Positions 44,078 through 54,429 of a stretch of DNA of 64,000 nt are shown piece by piece. Source of the DNA: Cryptomeria japonica (lineage: Eukaryota > Streptophyta > Pinopsida > Cupressales > Cupressaceae); NCBI RefSeq assembly GCF_030272615.1, contig NC_081415.1, positions 626,447,740-626,511,739 on the forward strand, given 5' to 3'. Position 1 is the first letter of the stretch. Each line of letters begins with the position of its first letter. The translations under genes were made by a program, and so were the position numbers. Below the pieces are notes generated by a model. It was not told the origin of the DNA. It searched no databases and saw nothing but the letters and a program-made list of their open reading frames with translations.

Positions 44078-45003
44078 TGTTGGAATCCAATAACACTGAG
44101 AGGGGGGGGGGTGAATCAGTGTTATACCGAAATGATTAATTTTAGCCTTATTAAAACATGCATACACGAATTGGTATACCGGTACATATAGAATTGAAAG
44201 ATGTAAAGAAACCAATAAGCCAATCACATAAATAAGAACCATAACAAAAAGATTTATACGTGGAAAACCTCAAAGAGGAAAAACCACGGTGGGATTTGTG
44301 ACCCACAATATCAATCCACTGGCCATATGAAGAGATATTACAAAATATGAGGGGTATGCACTTGTAGGAAGTCTTACAACCTAGAGCATATTCCTCAATC
44401 ACAAAAGGAGCCCCACTAACTACATAAAATTCCAAACTACAATCCGAAGAAGTGTGAAGTGCTAATATAGAATCTTCTATGCCAAAATACAGTTCCGATT
44501 TAAGATCTGTTTGTTCTTGTCTGAAACCCTAAACCCTTTACCGGAATAACCCTTACATAAATTTTCTCACCTACATGATTTCTCTGATATATTTCACATC
44601 ATATCATATCCATGATCTCCTATATATGTCTCTTGTATATTATAAAAATGATCTATCAAACTGACCTATATACCCTATACAAAATATCATGCCCTATGTC
44701 GGCTTACAATATCAAATTACATGTTGGCCAGATAACATAAATGCATAAAAATTTAAATTAATTGTCGATGCCAGATCCAAGATATGTCGGCCTCCAATAC
44801 CGATAACCTTTATTAAATCATGTCAGTCTGTATTGTTGGTGACCAAAGAAATCCTTCTGCCCTTTCGGTGTTGGTGCCGGTGTAGTCTCTATGAAGTGCC
44901 TACCGGTACACCATAGAATCAAAACATGAAGTTGGAATACAATACCATGTTTCCATCATTGACAACATAGTGAAACCAACCAATTGAGTGTCAATTGCCA
45001 ACA
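44078..45003 (-). repeat. Solo LTR of the Co4 family inside the Co2 LTR
   Basis: 926 bp, TGTTGGAATCC at the left and TTGCCAACA at the right. The Co2 3' LTR shows the uninterrupted site (38146-38160), which proves insertion. The flanks CCATA and CTATC are a weak 5-bp duplication. Related sequences are 57630-57941 and 60452-61349. No internal region, so a recombined solo LTR. Confidence 0.85.
44090..44125 (-). other. Solo LTR end-proximal hairpin
   Basis: Arms ATAACACTGA and TCAGTGTTAT pair perfectly over 10 bp around a G-run loop. The stem differs from that of Co2 while pairing is complete. Confidence 0.8.
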
Positions 45004-45904
45004 CTATCCACACATTATATTAAAGCCGATCCATAACCTAGATCAACTGGGACCAAGTATAGGTCTACATGCTACAGTAATGATCTCCATCTGCCAAGTC
45101 TTGAACATGATCACCAACAACATCCTAAAACTCCACCAGAAGCTGCACCAACACCACTTATGCAATTTATCAAAGATCTCCATAAAATGATATGTCGGTG
45201 AAACCCTCACTGGAACCAAAAACCAAGGTTCTAGGCAAGCAAGATAGCATCCAATCACCAGACCAAAACCAACTATCCAAATATGAGCATGAGTATCACG
45301 AACAAGCCAATTCCATCACCAAACTATACTGGATCCTACCGGATCATGTTGGATCCAAGTTAACCAGAAACCACTCAACCTACCGGGACCAGAACAGTGC
45401 TGGTAAAGCATCCAAACATCTAGTGTTGGCATCAATGACAAAACATCAATGCAACACATAATCAATTCCACCAAATGACCAATAAGATGAGGAGGAAAAC
45501 CTTTGCTTGCTGACTCAGGTACACACCCAATAGCTAATCAGAATATGATTGCTGAGTCTCACGTAATGGATCCTCAATGCCATATTAGCTGACTCCAAAT
45601 GCTAATGGGGGCACGATATGACAAGTCTCTTGGAGAGTTACTATCTCCCTTGCACAAAGATTATCCACCTTTCGGAGGTGAACCAGGTGGTCTCTAATCC
45701 TAGAGTTTTTAGTATGGATTTCTGTTCGAAGACTATTCCTTGTAGTCGTGCAAGCATGATTGAGGCCTATAGCCCTACAAATTACTAAGCAAGATGTAGT
45801 CACACAAGCGTGATTGAGACCTAAAGGCCCTACAAAATGCCCAATATGAGAGTCAAATCTCAAATAGCTCCGCCCTCCAAAATTTTCATCCTAAGAGGCC
45901 TATT

Positions 45905-45968
45905 TATTATAGTGAGTTGGAATGCTTGGGTTTTAGCCATACTCACTTGGGTCGTTCCCCTCTTACCA
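45905..45968 (-). other. Conserved leader block of Tat-like elements (Gy5 copy)
   Basis: Minus-strand AAGAGGGGAACGACCCAAGT, with TATAATAAATA about 45 bases further on. It matches the blocks in Gy1 and Gy2 (5561-5620). Confidence 0.65.
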
Positions 45969-46820
45969 AATCGGGAGGTCAGACTCATTAAGGGTGCAAG
46001 CAAACAAGAAAAGTTTCAAGGGTCTGGATTTCTAATTGTCTATATAGACAAAAACATACTCTCCTACTTCTACACTTTCCTCAAACACAAAAAGCAAGTT
46101 GTTCTTTTACCCCTAATTAGATCTACGTGCCTACAAAATTATTGAAAAGACACAATGTTTGGTTGGATTTCCTTAGGCAACCTGCAAAATATTAGATTAG
46201 TAGATTTTATTATGTCTTGGACCGCTCAGGTAGAACCTGTAAAAATAAAAAATCTGATTAATAGACAAAATTCTGCAGAAACAATGTTCGTGTTGTTCTG
46301 CAGACACCCGCGTTTAAACACCTGCGTACGTGTTGCAGGGGGTCAAAAAGACAAAAATAGGAAAATACAGAGAATGAGAAAATTCTTGAAAAGGATAGAT
46401 TATACTTGCAGTCAAACGCGTTGCTCGAACGACTGTTGCACTGAAGCACGTGCGCTCGCGCCAAAACAAAAAAGCAAGTTAGCAGTTAGACAGAAATTTG
46501 AAAATTCAAAATTTGAAAACGAGTGGGATACATTCGAAGCACTCATTCTAATCGCAGAGCGCTCACGCTAAAGCGATGTGTCTAGAAGATAAAAAGGCTA
46601 GATAAGAAATTTAACTAATTTTCTATGATTTCTTTTAGATTATTTCATTTTTATGTGTTTTTAGATGATTAATTAAAGAGAAAAAAGTAGGATATGTAAG
46701 AAAAATAAAAAGAAAGTGAGTAGAAGAATGTTGCAGGTGGACGCGTTGTTCTTGCGCCACTCGCGCTATTTGGTAGACCTGTAGAAAAGGTGGGTTATAA
46801 TTTTGAAATTTGAATTGCCC

Positions 46821-46920
46821 ATGCTAAAGCGTGTGCACACACGTTGAAGCAAGTAGTGCTCGCGCTGATCGTGTGGTGGTCGCGCTAGTTTGCAGTCGCT
46901 CGCACTGTTCTGACACCTAT
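46821..46920 (-). repeat. Gy5 leader array, 20-bp CG-rich units
   Basis: Units starting at 46821, 46841, 46861, 46881 and 46901, exactly 20 bases apart. The last three begin CGCGCT, CGCGCT and CGCACT. Similar CG-rich words at 46300-46760 are less regular. Position next to the primer-binding site matches the proximal array in Gy1. Confidence 0.7.
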
Positions 46921-46967
46921 GACTAAAAACTCACAAAAAACTTAACAAAACATTAAATAAGGGACGT

Positions 46968-46987
46968 GGGTCCCACTGGGCGTGCTA
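46968..46987 (-). other. Gy5 primer-binding site, decayed
   Basis: Minus-strand TAGCACGCCCAGTGGGACCC, three bases from the LTR end. It equals the Gy1 site except for a few changes, including TGG to TAG at the critical start. Confidence 0.75.
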
Positions 46988-46990
46988 GAA

Positions 46991-47919
46991 TGAACCAAGG
47001 GACAACTAGAGAGGAGGAAAATGGTTAGTTTGAATCGAAATATGCATAAAATATCAAACAGATACAACAAACACCATTATACCTCATAGTTATCTCTTGT
47101 TCCTTAGATTGAGCTTGATGAAGTGGAAGATACACCCCTTTGATGCTCCACTTGATGTGCTCCTTGCTTGATGTGGATGTGGACTGTTCTCCTTTGCTCA
47201 ACAAGACTAGGATTTGATAGGATTTGGATTGATGGATTATGAGGACATGATAAGGATATGATAGAAGAGAATAAAAAAGAAAATTAGCAGCATGAGAATG
47301 CTATAGAGGAAGTGGATCCTTTGTGAGGAAAAGAGGCTCCAATTTATAGATTGGAGGAGGCCAAAATGAAGGGCCGAGATTGATTTGGTTATGGAGGGTT
47401 GAGATTGATTTGAAATGGTGGGCATGGATCAAGGATGCCTTGGGAGAATAAAAAGGAATATAAAATTCCTTGGGGAAAGGGGAGAGGAATTAAAAATTCC
47501 AAAATAAAGGATGCATTGAGGGATTTAAAGAAATTTGAATTTCTTTGAGAGGGTCAATGTTGATGTGACATGAGGGGAATATAAAATTGTGAAATAATGA
47601 TAAGTGGGATTAAGAGAGATTCTAGAAGAATTAATTAGGCTAAGTGGGAATTAGGAAAAGTGATTTGTAGGAATCACATCACTAGGTTAATTAATTAAAA
47701 TTAATTAACTGAGTGGTTTTAGAGGAAATAATTATTGGAGGGACTTTAGAAGAATAGGGAAATAATTAATTTATTTGATAGATTAATTATTGGACAATAG
47801 TGACAGGATTAATTAAATTAGATTCAATCAACACTGAGAAGAATAAGGATAACACAATTAAATCAATTAATTATGTTGACAAGCTTAAATTAATTAAAAA
47901 TTAATTTTAGGTGTCTACA
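46991..47919 (-). repeat. Gy5 5' LTR
   Basis: 929 bp, minus-strand start TGTAGACACCTAAAATT. A minus-strand TATA motif TCTATAAATT lies at 47341-47350, within the stretch missing from the 3' LTR. It contains the GGAATTTTTAATTCC palindrome. Confidence 0.85.
47341..47350 (-). promoter_or_regulatory. Gy5 5' LTR TATA box
   Basis: Minus-strand TCTATAAATT about 350 bases before the LTR end in the sense direction, the same motif as in the LTR at 21853-22930. Confidence 0.55.
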
Positions 47920-48938
47920 CTAGTATTGAGTAAGTATTTGGGATATTTAAGGTCCTACCTTCTGTATCTTTGAACTCTCAGAGTTTGTCAGAACACAATT
48001 CATTCAGCTATACTTATATTCAGACAGTGTTCTCAGAATTGAAAAATAGACTTGTCCCACAAACAAAGTTACTTGAAACAAAGTCTATCTTGAAACATCA
48101 CACAGTCCAACAAAGTCCAATTTTTTTTGCATACCTGTGACCATAGGTGTTCTTAGAGTCCTTAGTCCTTACATCATCCTCATTATAGTCCTTATTTACG
48201 TCCATATGTTGCATTAGTACTCACATTATACTCCTTGCATAGTCCTCATTATAGGCCCCATTTACGTCCTTACTTTTCATAAGTCCCCATTTACGTCCTT
48301 AGTTTGCACAAGTCCTCATTATCATCCTCATTATAGTCCTCATTTACATCCTTTTCTTTGCATAGTCTTGCATAGTCCTTATAAATTCGTCATTTGTATC
48401 CCATTAGCATCCTCATAATCTTCACATAACTCCTTGCATAGTCATCATAATCTTCACATATAATTCTTGCACAGTCATCATAATATTCACATAACTCCTT
48501 GCATAGTCATCATAATCTTCACATATAATCCTTGCACAGTCATCATAATATTCACATAACTCCTTGCATAGTCATCATAATTTTTGCATAACTCCTTGCC
48601 CAATCATCATAATCCCAATTTTAGTCCTTACATAGTCTTCATCCTCATAATACATAGGGTCAAATCATTATCTCCATTTTGCATTATCTTCAAAATTAGG
48701 TTGTTCCTTAATCCAAGTCCAAAGTTGCATTGTCATTCTTTAGGATTTCATCTTGTCATTCCTTAATCCAATTTGTCAAAAACAACAAAAACATAGGTTG
48801 CATTTATCATCCTTAGTTGAATTTGTCCATTTTCAAAATTCTCAAAAAAAATAATATAGGGTTGCACTTTCATCCCTTAGTTGCATTGCATTCCATCCCT
48901 AAACTTCAAAAATGCAAAAAAAAATGGCATATAGTGCA
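47920..48938 (+). other. Gy6 leader-like non-coding segment
   Basis: AT-rich with repeated GTCCTCATTATAGTCC phrases (48170-48370) and a 65-bp tandem array (48423-48600). It precedes a gag-like start, as a Gypsy leader would. The first bases CTAGT are the Gy5 target duplication, so Gy5 inserted here. Confidence 0.5.
48423..48600 (+). repeat. 65-bp tandem array with half-unit structure
   Basis: CACATAACTCCTTGCATAGT recurs at 48423, 48488 and 48553, 65 bases apart. Each unit consists of two related halves of 32-33 bases ending in GTCATCATAAT. Confidence 0.85.
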
Positions 48939-49280
48939 ATGGTTGAAACAAGATCTCAAACTTATAGGAGACAACATTACCCTTATCAAACTTCCAACTT
49001 TTGTGGGACCATATCATTGCAACCAAACAATAAATCATCTCAATCCAACATATACATGTCCCAAAACATGCATCAAACTTATCAGGAACAAACAAGTGTC
49101 ATACTTATTTCTACACCACTTGAAGAGAAAATAGCTCAAGAAATAGAGATTTTGGAACAAAACGTTAAAAAAAGTGAAGAGAGTAGTGATAGTCCTAAAA
49201 ATAACGATGCAAAAGATTTTCATGTCTTGATAAATTTTATGATTTTTCAGAATTATTTAGTTCTCTGTTCTTGCCCTTAA
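48939..49280 (+). pseudogene. Gy6 gag start
   Basis: An ATG at 48939 starts MVETRSQTYRRQHYP, a typical Gypsy gag opening. The frame runs about 110 residues, Gln/Asn-rich, with EEKIAQEIEILEQNVKKSEE. Repeat A begins at 49217, so the last 20 or so codons are probably not gag. Confidence 0.55.
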
Positions 49281-49691
49281 GGTTCAAGGTTTAGGGTTTG
49301 TGCATTTTGCTTAAAAAACCCTGGGCTTGTCTTATTCCTTCATTACCTTTTTCCACTTAAGCCAAGGGTTGGTTACCGTTGGCGGGGTCATAGTTTTCCT
49401 AGGCGGGTCCTGTTTAGTATATTTTTTGCCAGCGCTTAATTTTTCCCTAAGTCTAAAGTCTTATATTTTTGCCAGTGACTTTATGGTAAACCGTGAGAAG
49501 ATCCTATAGTTCGCGCAACCCCACGGTTGAAAGAGAAAGGAATATAAGAACTGTGACATCATGAGATGATGCCATGTGTCCTCGGTTGAGAAGGTTAAGC
49601 TGACAGTTTGGTTTTGCAAACTTTTGATGTTACCAGTTCTCAAGAGTTAAAGATCGGACTACTAATGGTTACATCAATTTGCACATGTTTC

Positions 49692-51122
49692 TGATGGTAT
49701 GATGAAAGAATAAGTATCCGGTCAACTACTAAGGGGGGGGGGGTGAATCAGTAGATAGAAAAACTGATAATAGCTTCACCAATCTCAAAATCAACCTCTC
49801 AAAGTAAACTTAGAACTATCAATGTAATACCACTGTCAAGATAAAAACTCATAAGATAAACCGGTTGACAGTTACAACAAATTGACAGTAAACAACTTCA
49901 AATTCATAAACATCCAAATACTTTTTCATATGTCAACATACTTCATTTCTCAATGTTTCTGGTTATCATGACTTATCAAAGTAGTTAAGTAAATTAACCA
50001 TAAGAACATAACCACAAAAACATTCACCACTTGACACAAATATTTTTGACGTGGAAACCCAAATGGGAAAAACCACGGTGAGATGAGACTCACAAGATAA
50101 CTATCTGAACTCTTCTGAAGTTCGCTCTGTTAGGAGCCTATCCTGTTAAAGCTTTACAAAAGTCCTGTTAAGAACAAATCCTGTTAGGGACCACCCTGTT
50201 AAGGGATTGACTACAATGCCTTGTTAGAAGCAATACCCTGTAAGGAGTAACCACGGTAGAGGATTTGAAAATCCAAGCTAATGGATCACCTTGTTAGAGG
50301 ATTTGAATAGTACCAAGCTTGTTAGAGCTTACCCGGTTAGGGTATTTCAATTCTGCTATAATTGTTAGAAAATAATAGGAGTTTGCCGATCTGTCTGAAT
50401 AGCACTACAGTTGCTTGATCAGATCCTTTTTCATGCTCCTATCTACCTTTACTCAAACTACAGATACATCATCTGGTTTGGCAACCACACACTCAACTGA
50501 TCTTTGCCAACTCTTTGCCCTATAAAATAAACAACTTCATCGACCTTATAAACAAATCAATGAGGTTGGTAACACAACAAAAACCTAATTCTCATAGAGA
50601 TTACAAACAAGTTGGTTCAGGTATGACCGTTAGATTACATTCTAATCTTTGCACATCAACCAAGAAAACCTTGATCGCTCCTTGATCACCGCTTCATTGA
50701 ACTTAGTAACTCATCACACACTTTGCATTATATGTAATATACCTGTTCATTTCCTAGACAAAAACCATTACATCAACTCGCCAAAATCACTTGACATTGT
50801 CTTCATACAATAATCATACATGTCATAATCATTTCCACTCATCATTAGATCATAATCTAATATAACCAATTCACCAAACATAATCGGTTAGGGTTTATCA
50901 AAAACAATAGGTAGGGTTTACCGATTACTAGTTCAACTCTCCAATATATAGCAATACCGGTTCACTCCACAAAATTTTCCTACCAGTTACAGTTTCCTTC
51001 ACTAGCTCTTCCTTCCGGTTACAAAACAATATTACAACAATATCAACAATACCATTTCCCGTTAATTGACATCAATGAAAACAGAAGATATCATTAATGC
51101 AATCTTCATGCAAATCCCAACA
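49692..51122 (-). repeat. Co3 3' LTR
   Basis: 1431 bp, plus-strand TGATGGTATG at the left and ATCCCAACA at the right. It contains the CCTGTTAGG motif series (50130-50340), a minus-strand TATA motif (about 50941-50950) and the G-run hairpin. Confidence 0.95.
49726..49754 (-). other. Co3 3' LTR end-proximal hairpin
   Basis: Arms CTACT and AGTAG around a 12-base G run. The stem is shorter than in the 5' LTR copy family members. Confidence 0.6.
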
Positions 51123-51136
51123 ATCTCCCCCTTTGG
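51123..51136 (-). other. Co3 polypurine tract
   Basis: Minus-strand CAAAGGGGGAGAT next to TGTTGGGA. A second tract-like copy (GTCAAAGGGGAGA) lies about 160 bases upstream at 51281-51293. Confidence 0.85.
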
Positions 51137-51479
51137 CATTGATGGCAATACAAATATCAACACCATTGATTGCTGTTGTGATTGTGAATAGGAATCCTGG
51201 TTTATATTACCAAGTATTCACCATGCTCTCCATGTCTTCAACTTGTCACTGGTTCTTCTTCTCAAAATCACATTATTCTTCTCCCCTTTGACAGCAATGC
51301 CAAATTGAAAGTAAAACATGTAATGTCAAATTTCATTGTGCAACATCAACAACCTGCAACTTGATGCCCCCCTGTGGAATAACTCCACTTCTACACCAAT
51401 CCTTCTATAAAATTCTGTGAGTAGCTCCGGGACTGATGTAATCTACATCATGCTTAACTAACCTCATGAATGGGTACAA

Positions 51480-52014
51480 CCCCTAGCTAGCTTCTAAGAT
51501 ACTCAAAAGTAGTCTTAGGTAGAGGTTTAGTAAAGACATTTGCAAGATGCTCCTTGGTAGAAATATGCTCCAAGATCACATCTTTACTCTACACTTTTTC
51601 CCTTAAGAAATGATACTTCAATTCAATATGCTTGGTTCCTGCGTGCAAAACAGGGTTCTTGGAAATATTTATGGCACTTTTATTATCACATAAAATCTTT
51701 ATAGGTTCTGAAATCTTCATCTTAAAACCTTCCAAAATGTGCCTCATCCAAATAGCTTGAGTACAATTCATGTAAGCTGCAACATACACAGCTTCAGCAG
51801 TAGATTATGAAGTACAACTCTGCTTCTTACTACTCCATGAAACAACTCTTCCTCCAAGAAAAAATGCTCCATCTATTGTGCTTTTCCATTCATCAACATT
51901 TCCTACCCAATCTGCATCTGTGTACACCTTCAAGTCCAAATTTCCTCCATATGGAGACCATAATCCATAGTCAATAGTACCTTTCAAGTATCTAAAAATC
52001 CTCTTGGTTGCCAT
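51480..52014 (-). pseudogene. Co3 RNase H
   Basis: Reads RIFRYLKGTIDYGLW, VYTDADWVGNVDEWKS with the first Asp, VVSWSSKKQSCTS, a stop, AEAVYVAAYMNCTQAIWM with Glu, ILCDNKSAINISKNP with Asp, then FTKPLPKTTFEYL at the end. One or two stops (near 51805 and 51588) break it. Confidence 0.85.
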
Positions 52015-52038
52015 CAGATGTGTTTCCTTAGGATTCTT

Positions 52039-53304
52039 CTAGAATCTAGCAACTATGCCAACTGCATGAGCTATATCCAGTTTGCTATGAACAACATAGT
52101 GCAATTTTCCAATCATTAACCTATATACCTTCTCACCAACAACTGTGGATTCATCTTCCTTAGACAACTTACAACTTGTAACCATTGGTGTCGCAACTGG
52201 TTTACAGTCACTTATGCCAAATGTCTTCAAGACCTCTTTCACATACTTAGACTATGTGATGAAAATACCATTCTTCATTTGCTGTATTTGCAAGCCTATG
52301 AATTTTTTTATTTCTCCCACTAAAGACATTTCAAACTCATTTTTCATTTCATCTGCAAAACCATTATTCATGTCATCATTACCTCCGAATATGATATCAT
52401 CTACAAATACTTCACTGACCAATATTTTATCTCCTTCAGATTTGAGATAAATATTACTATCATCACTGGTTCTCAGAAAGCCTATCTTCATCAGATGTGT
52501 ATGAAGTCTTTCATACCATGCTCTCGGTGCCTGCTTTAATCCATATAAATCCTTATGCAATCTGCATACCATGTCTTTCTCATCAGTCAAAGCATATCCA
52601 TTTGGCTGCTTAATGTATACTTCTTCTTTCAGTATCCCATTCAAAAATGTTGACTTAACATCCATCTGGTATACCTTAAATTTCTTATGTGCTGCAAATG
52701 CAAGTAAAGTTCTGACACCTTCCAATCTTGCCATTGGTGCAAAAGTCTCACCATAATCTTCTCCTTCCTCTTGTGCTTAACCTTTGCAAACCAACCTAGC
52801 TTTGTTACGAACTACAACACCATCTTCATTCAGCTTGTTCCTGAATACCCACTTAATACCTATCATATTTTTATTTACCGGTTGGGGTACCAGGGTCCAT
52901 GTGTTGTTCTTCTCAATTTGATCTAATTCCTCCTCCATAGCTTTAACCCAATGATCATCACCAAATGCTTCCTTAGTAGTTCTTGGTTCAATAGTGGAGA
53001 TCATGCAAGAATTCTCTCTGATTCTTCTTTTGGTTAGTACTCCAACATCCTTATCCCCAATAATCTGTTCAGGATTATGATTCAGTCTCACATATCTTGG
53101 AATAACATGATCATTATCTTCAGGTTTAGCTTCTTCATTATCATCATCTTCTTCTGAATTTATTTGTTCTAGTTGAACTGGTACATCAGTATTTGCTTTG
53201 TCGGTTTCAGATTTCACAATTTCTGGTTCCAAAAACAAAATGCAAGGATCTTCATCCTTTTTCTCCAAATTGGTTTCCTCTGAGACTTCGGGATATTCAT
53301 CCAC
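52039..53304 (-). pseudogene. Co3 reverse transcriptase
   Basis: 53304-52777 holds the acidic linker and [20 protein letters not shown]. After a stop, 52734-52252 has VYQMDVKSTFLNG (first Asp), [30 protein letters not shown] (catalytic pair) and EFEMSLVGEIKKFIGLQI. After another stop, 52242-52039 completes the connection region. All catalytic residues are kept. Confidence 0.9.
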
Positions 53305-53349
53305 TCGAACATCAACACTCTCAATAATTCTCCATGTCTAGTTGTTAAA

Positions 53350-54330
53350 ACACTTGTAGGCCTTACTCTTGGTAGAATAGCCAAGAAATATACCTTAATC
53401 ACTTTTAACTTCAAATTTGCTAATATAATCGCCTCTCTTGATAAAAAATCTGCTTCCAAATTTCTTGAAATAACTAACATCAGGTGATCTTCCATACCAA
53501 TATTCATAAGGAGTCTTGTCCTTACCTCTTTTTACCAGAATTCGGTTCATAGTGTAGACAGCTGTGCTGACACCTTCTCTCGAGAAAGTTTTCACTACAC
53601 CTCCTTGTATCAACATCGTCCTAGCAGCTTCAACAATTGACTGGTTGTTTCTCTCTGCAATACCATTTTGCTATGGTGTCCTCAGTGCAGAAAGCTATTG
53701 TTTGATACCATTGTCTTCACAATATCTAGTGAATTCCTCAGAAGTAAATTCACCACCTTGATCTGTCCTCAGACACTTTATCTTCTTACCACTCTCCTTC
53801 TCAGCTAAGGCCTTGAATGCCTTGAACTTACCAAAAGATTCAGTCTTATCCTTCAAGAATGTGACCCACATCATCCTTGAGCAATCATTAGTGAAGATCA
53901 TGAAATATCTATCACCTTGAATACTTTTTGTCCTTATTTGTCCACAAAGATCTATATGAACAAAATCTAACAAATGTTCCACTGAAAAAGAGTTTCTCTT
54001 GAAAGTTGAGGACATCATCTTTCCCAATTGACATTCTTTACATAGAACATTAACCAGTTTGTCCAACTGAGGCAAACCTCTCACTCTCTTGGACTTACTC
54101 ACTTTAACAATGTTATCAAAGTTTATATGAAAAAATATCCTATGCCAAAGCCAACTATCATCTATCTTTGCAATTAAATAGTTGCTGACTTTAGGATTAA
54201 GGTGAAATAGGTTACCTTTAGTTTTCTTCTCGGTTGCATTCAGTTCACTTGTGCTGCCATAGATCTTGCACATATCGTTCTTACACTCCAATGGGTATCC
54301 TCTATCATTGAGTTGTGCCACACTCAAAAG
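53350..54330 (-). pseudogene. Co3 integrase
   Basis: Zinc finger (HRIFFHINF, CKECQLGK) and core in 54327-53695, with both Asp positions intact (FVHIDLCG, RTDQGGEF). A stop at about 53694 and another shortly after precede NGIAERNN, which keeps the Glu. 53616-53395 carries the C-terminal region (GRSPDVSYFKKFGSRFFIKR). The first zinc-finger Cys region reads FFHINF, with the usual Leu-Cys altered. Confidence 0.85.
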
Positions 54331-54429
54331 ATTGTGCTTTAAACCTTCAATCTAGTAGACATCATCTGCACTTCTCTTTCCATTAAGAGAAATAGTTCCC
54401 TTACCTTCAAAATGTGCAGGGTGAGTCAT

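Larger units (their letters stand above)
37430..45484 (-). mobile_element. Co2: full-length Ty1/Copia element nested in Gy5
   Basis: LTRs at 43332-45484 (5', enlarged by a solo LTR) and 37430-38631 (3') enclose gag, protease, integrase, RT and RNase H in Copia order, all on the minus strand. Flanks GAATG and AGATG are a poor match for a target duplication. The RT ([16 protein letters not shown]) and repeated polypurine tracts resemble the Sirevirus group, an inference. Many stops make it inactive. Confidence 0.9.
43332..45484 (-). repeat. Co2 5' LTR, interrupted by a solo LTR
   Basis: Pairs with 37430-38631. The match breaks at 44077 and resumes at 45004, where a foreign LTR sits. Without it the LTR is about 1227 bp. 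The right end reads CCAATA instead of CCAACA. Confidence 0.9.
45485..46990 (-). other. Gy5 leader
   Basis: Sense-strand leader between the primer-binding site and the Co2 insertion. It contains the conserved block (45905-45968) and CpG-rich GCGCTCGCG-type words (46300-46920), the last of which are phased at 20 bp. Frames such as the 138-residue one at 46155 lack domains and are on the wrong strand. Confidence 0.6.
32456..47919 (-). mobile_element. Gy5: Gypsy element with gag-like ORF and no pol, hosting Co2
   Basis: Minus-strand element with LTRs at 46991-47919 (5') and 32456-33033 (3'), flanked by CCAGT and CTAGT, a target duplication with one change. Sense order: primer-binding site, CpG-rich leader repeats, conserved leader block, Co2 insertion, gag-like low-complexity frame, polypurine tract. 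Removing Co2 leaves about 7.4 kb. No protease, RT or integrase is present, so it is a non-autonomous element probably mobilised by a Tat-like partner such as the relatives of Gy2. Confidence 0.8.

Noticed and set aside
46155-46571. 138-residue plus-strand ORF
   Set aside because: It crosses the CpG-rich leader repeats of Gy5 on the antisense strand and matches no family.
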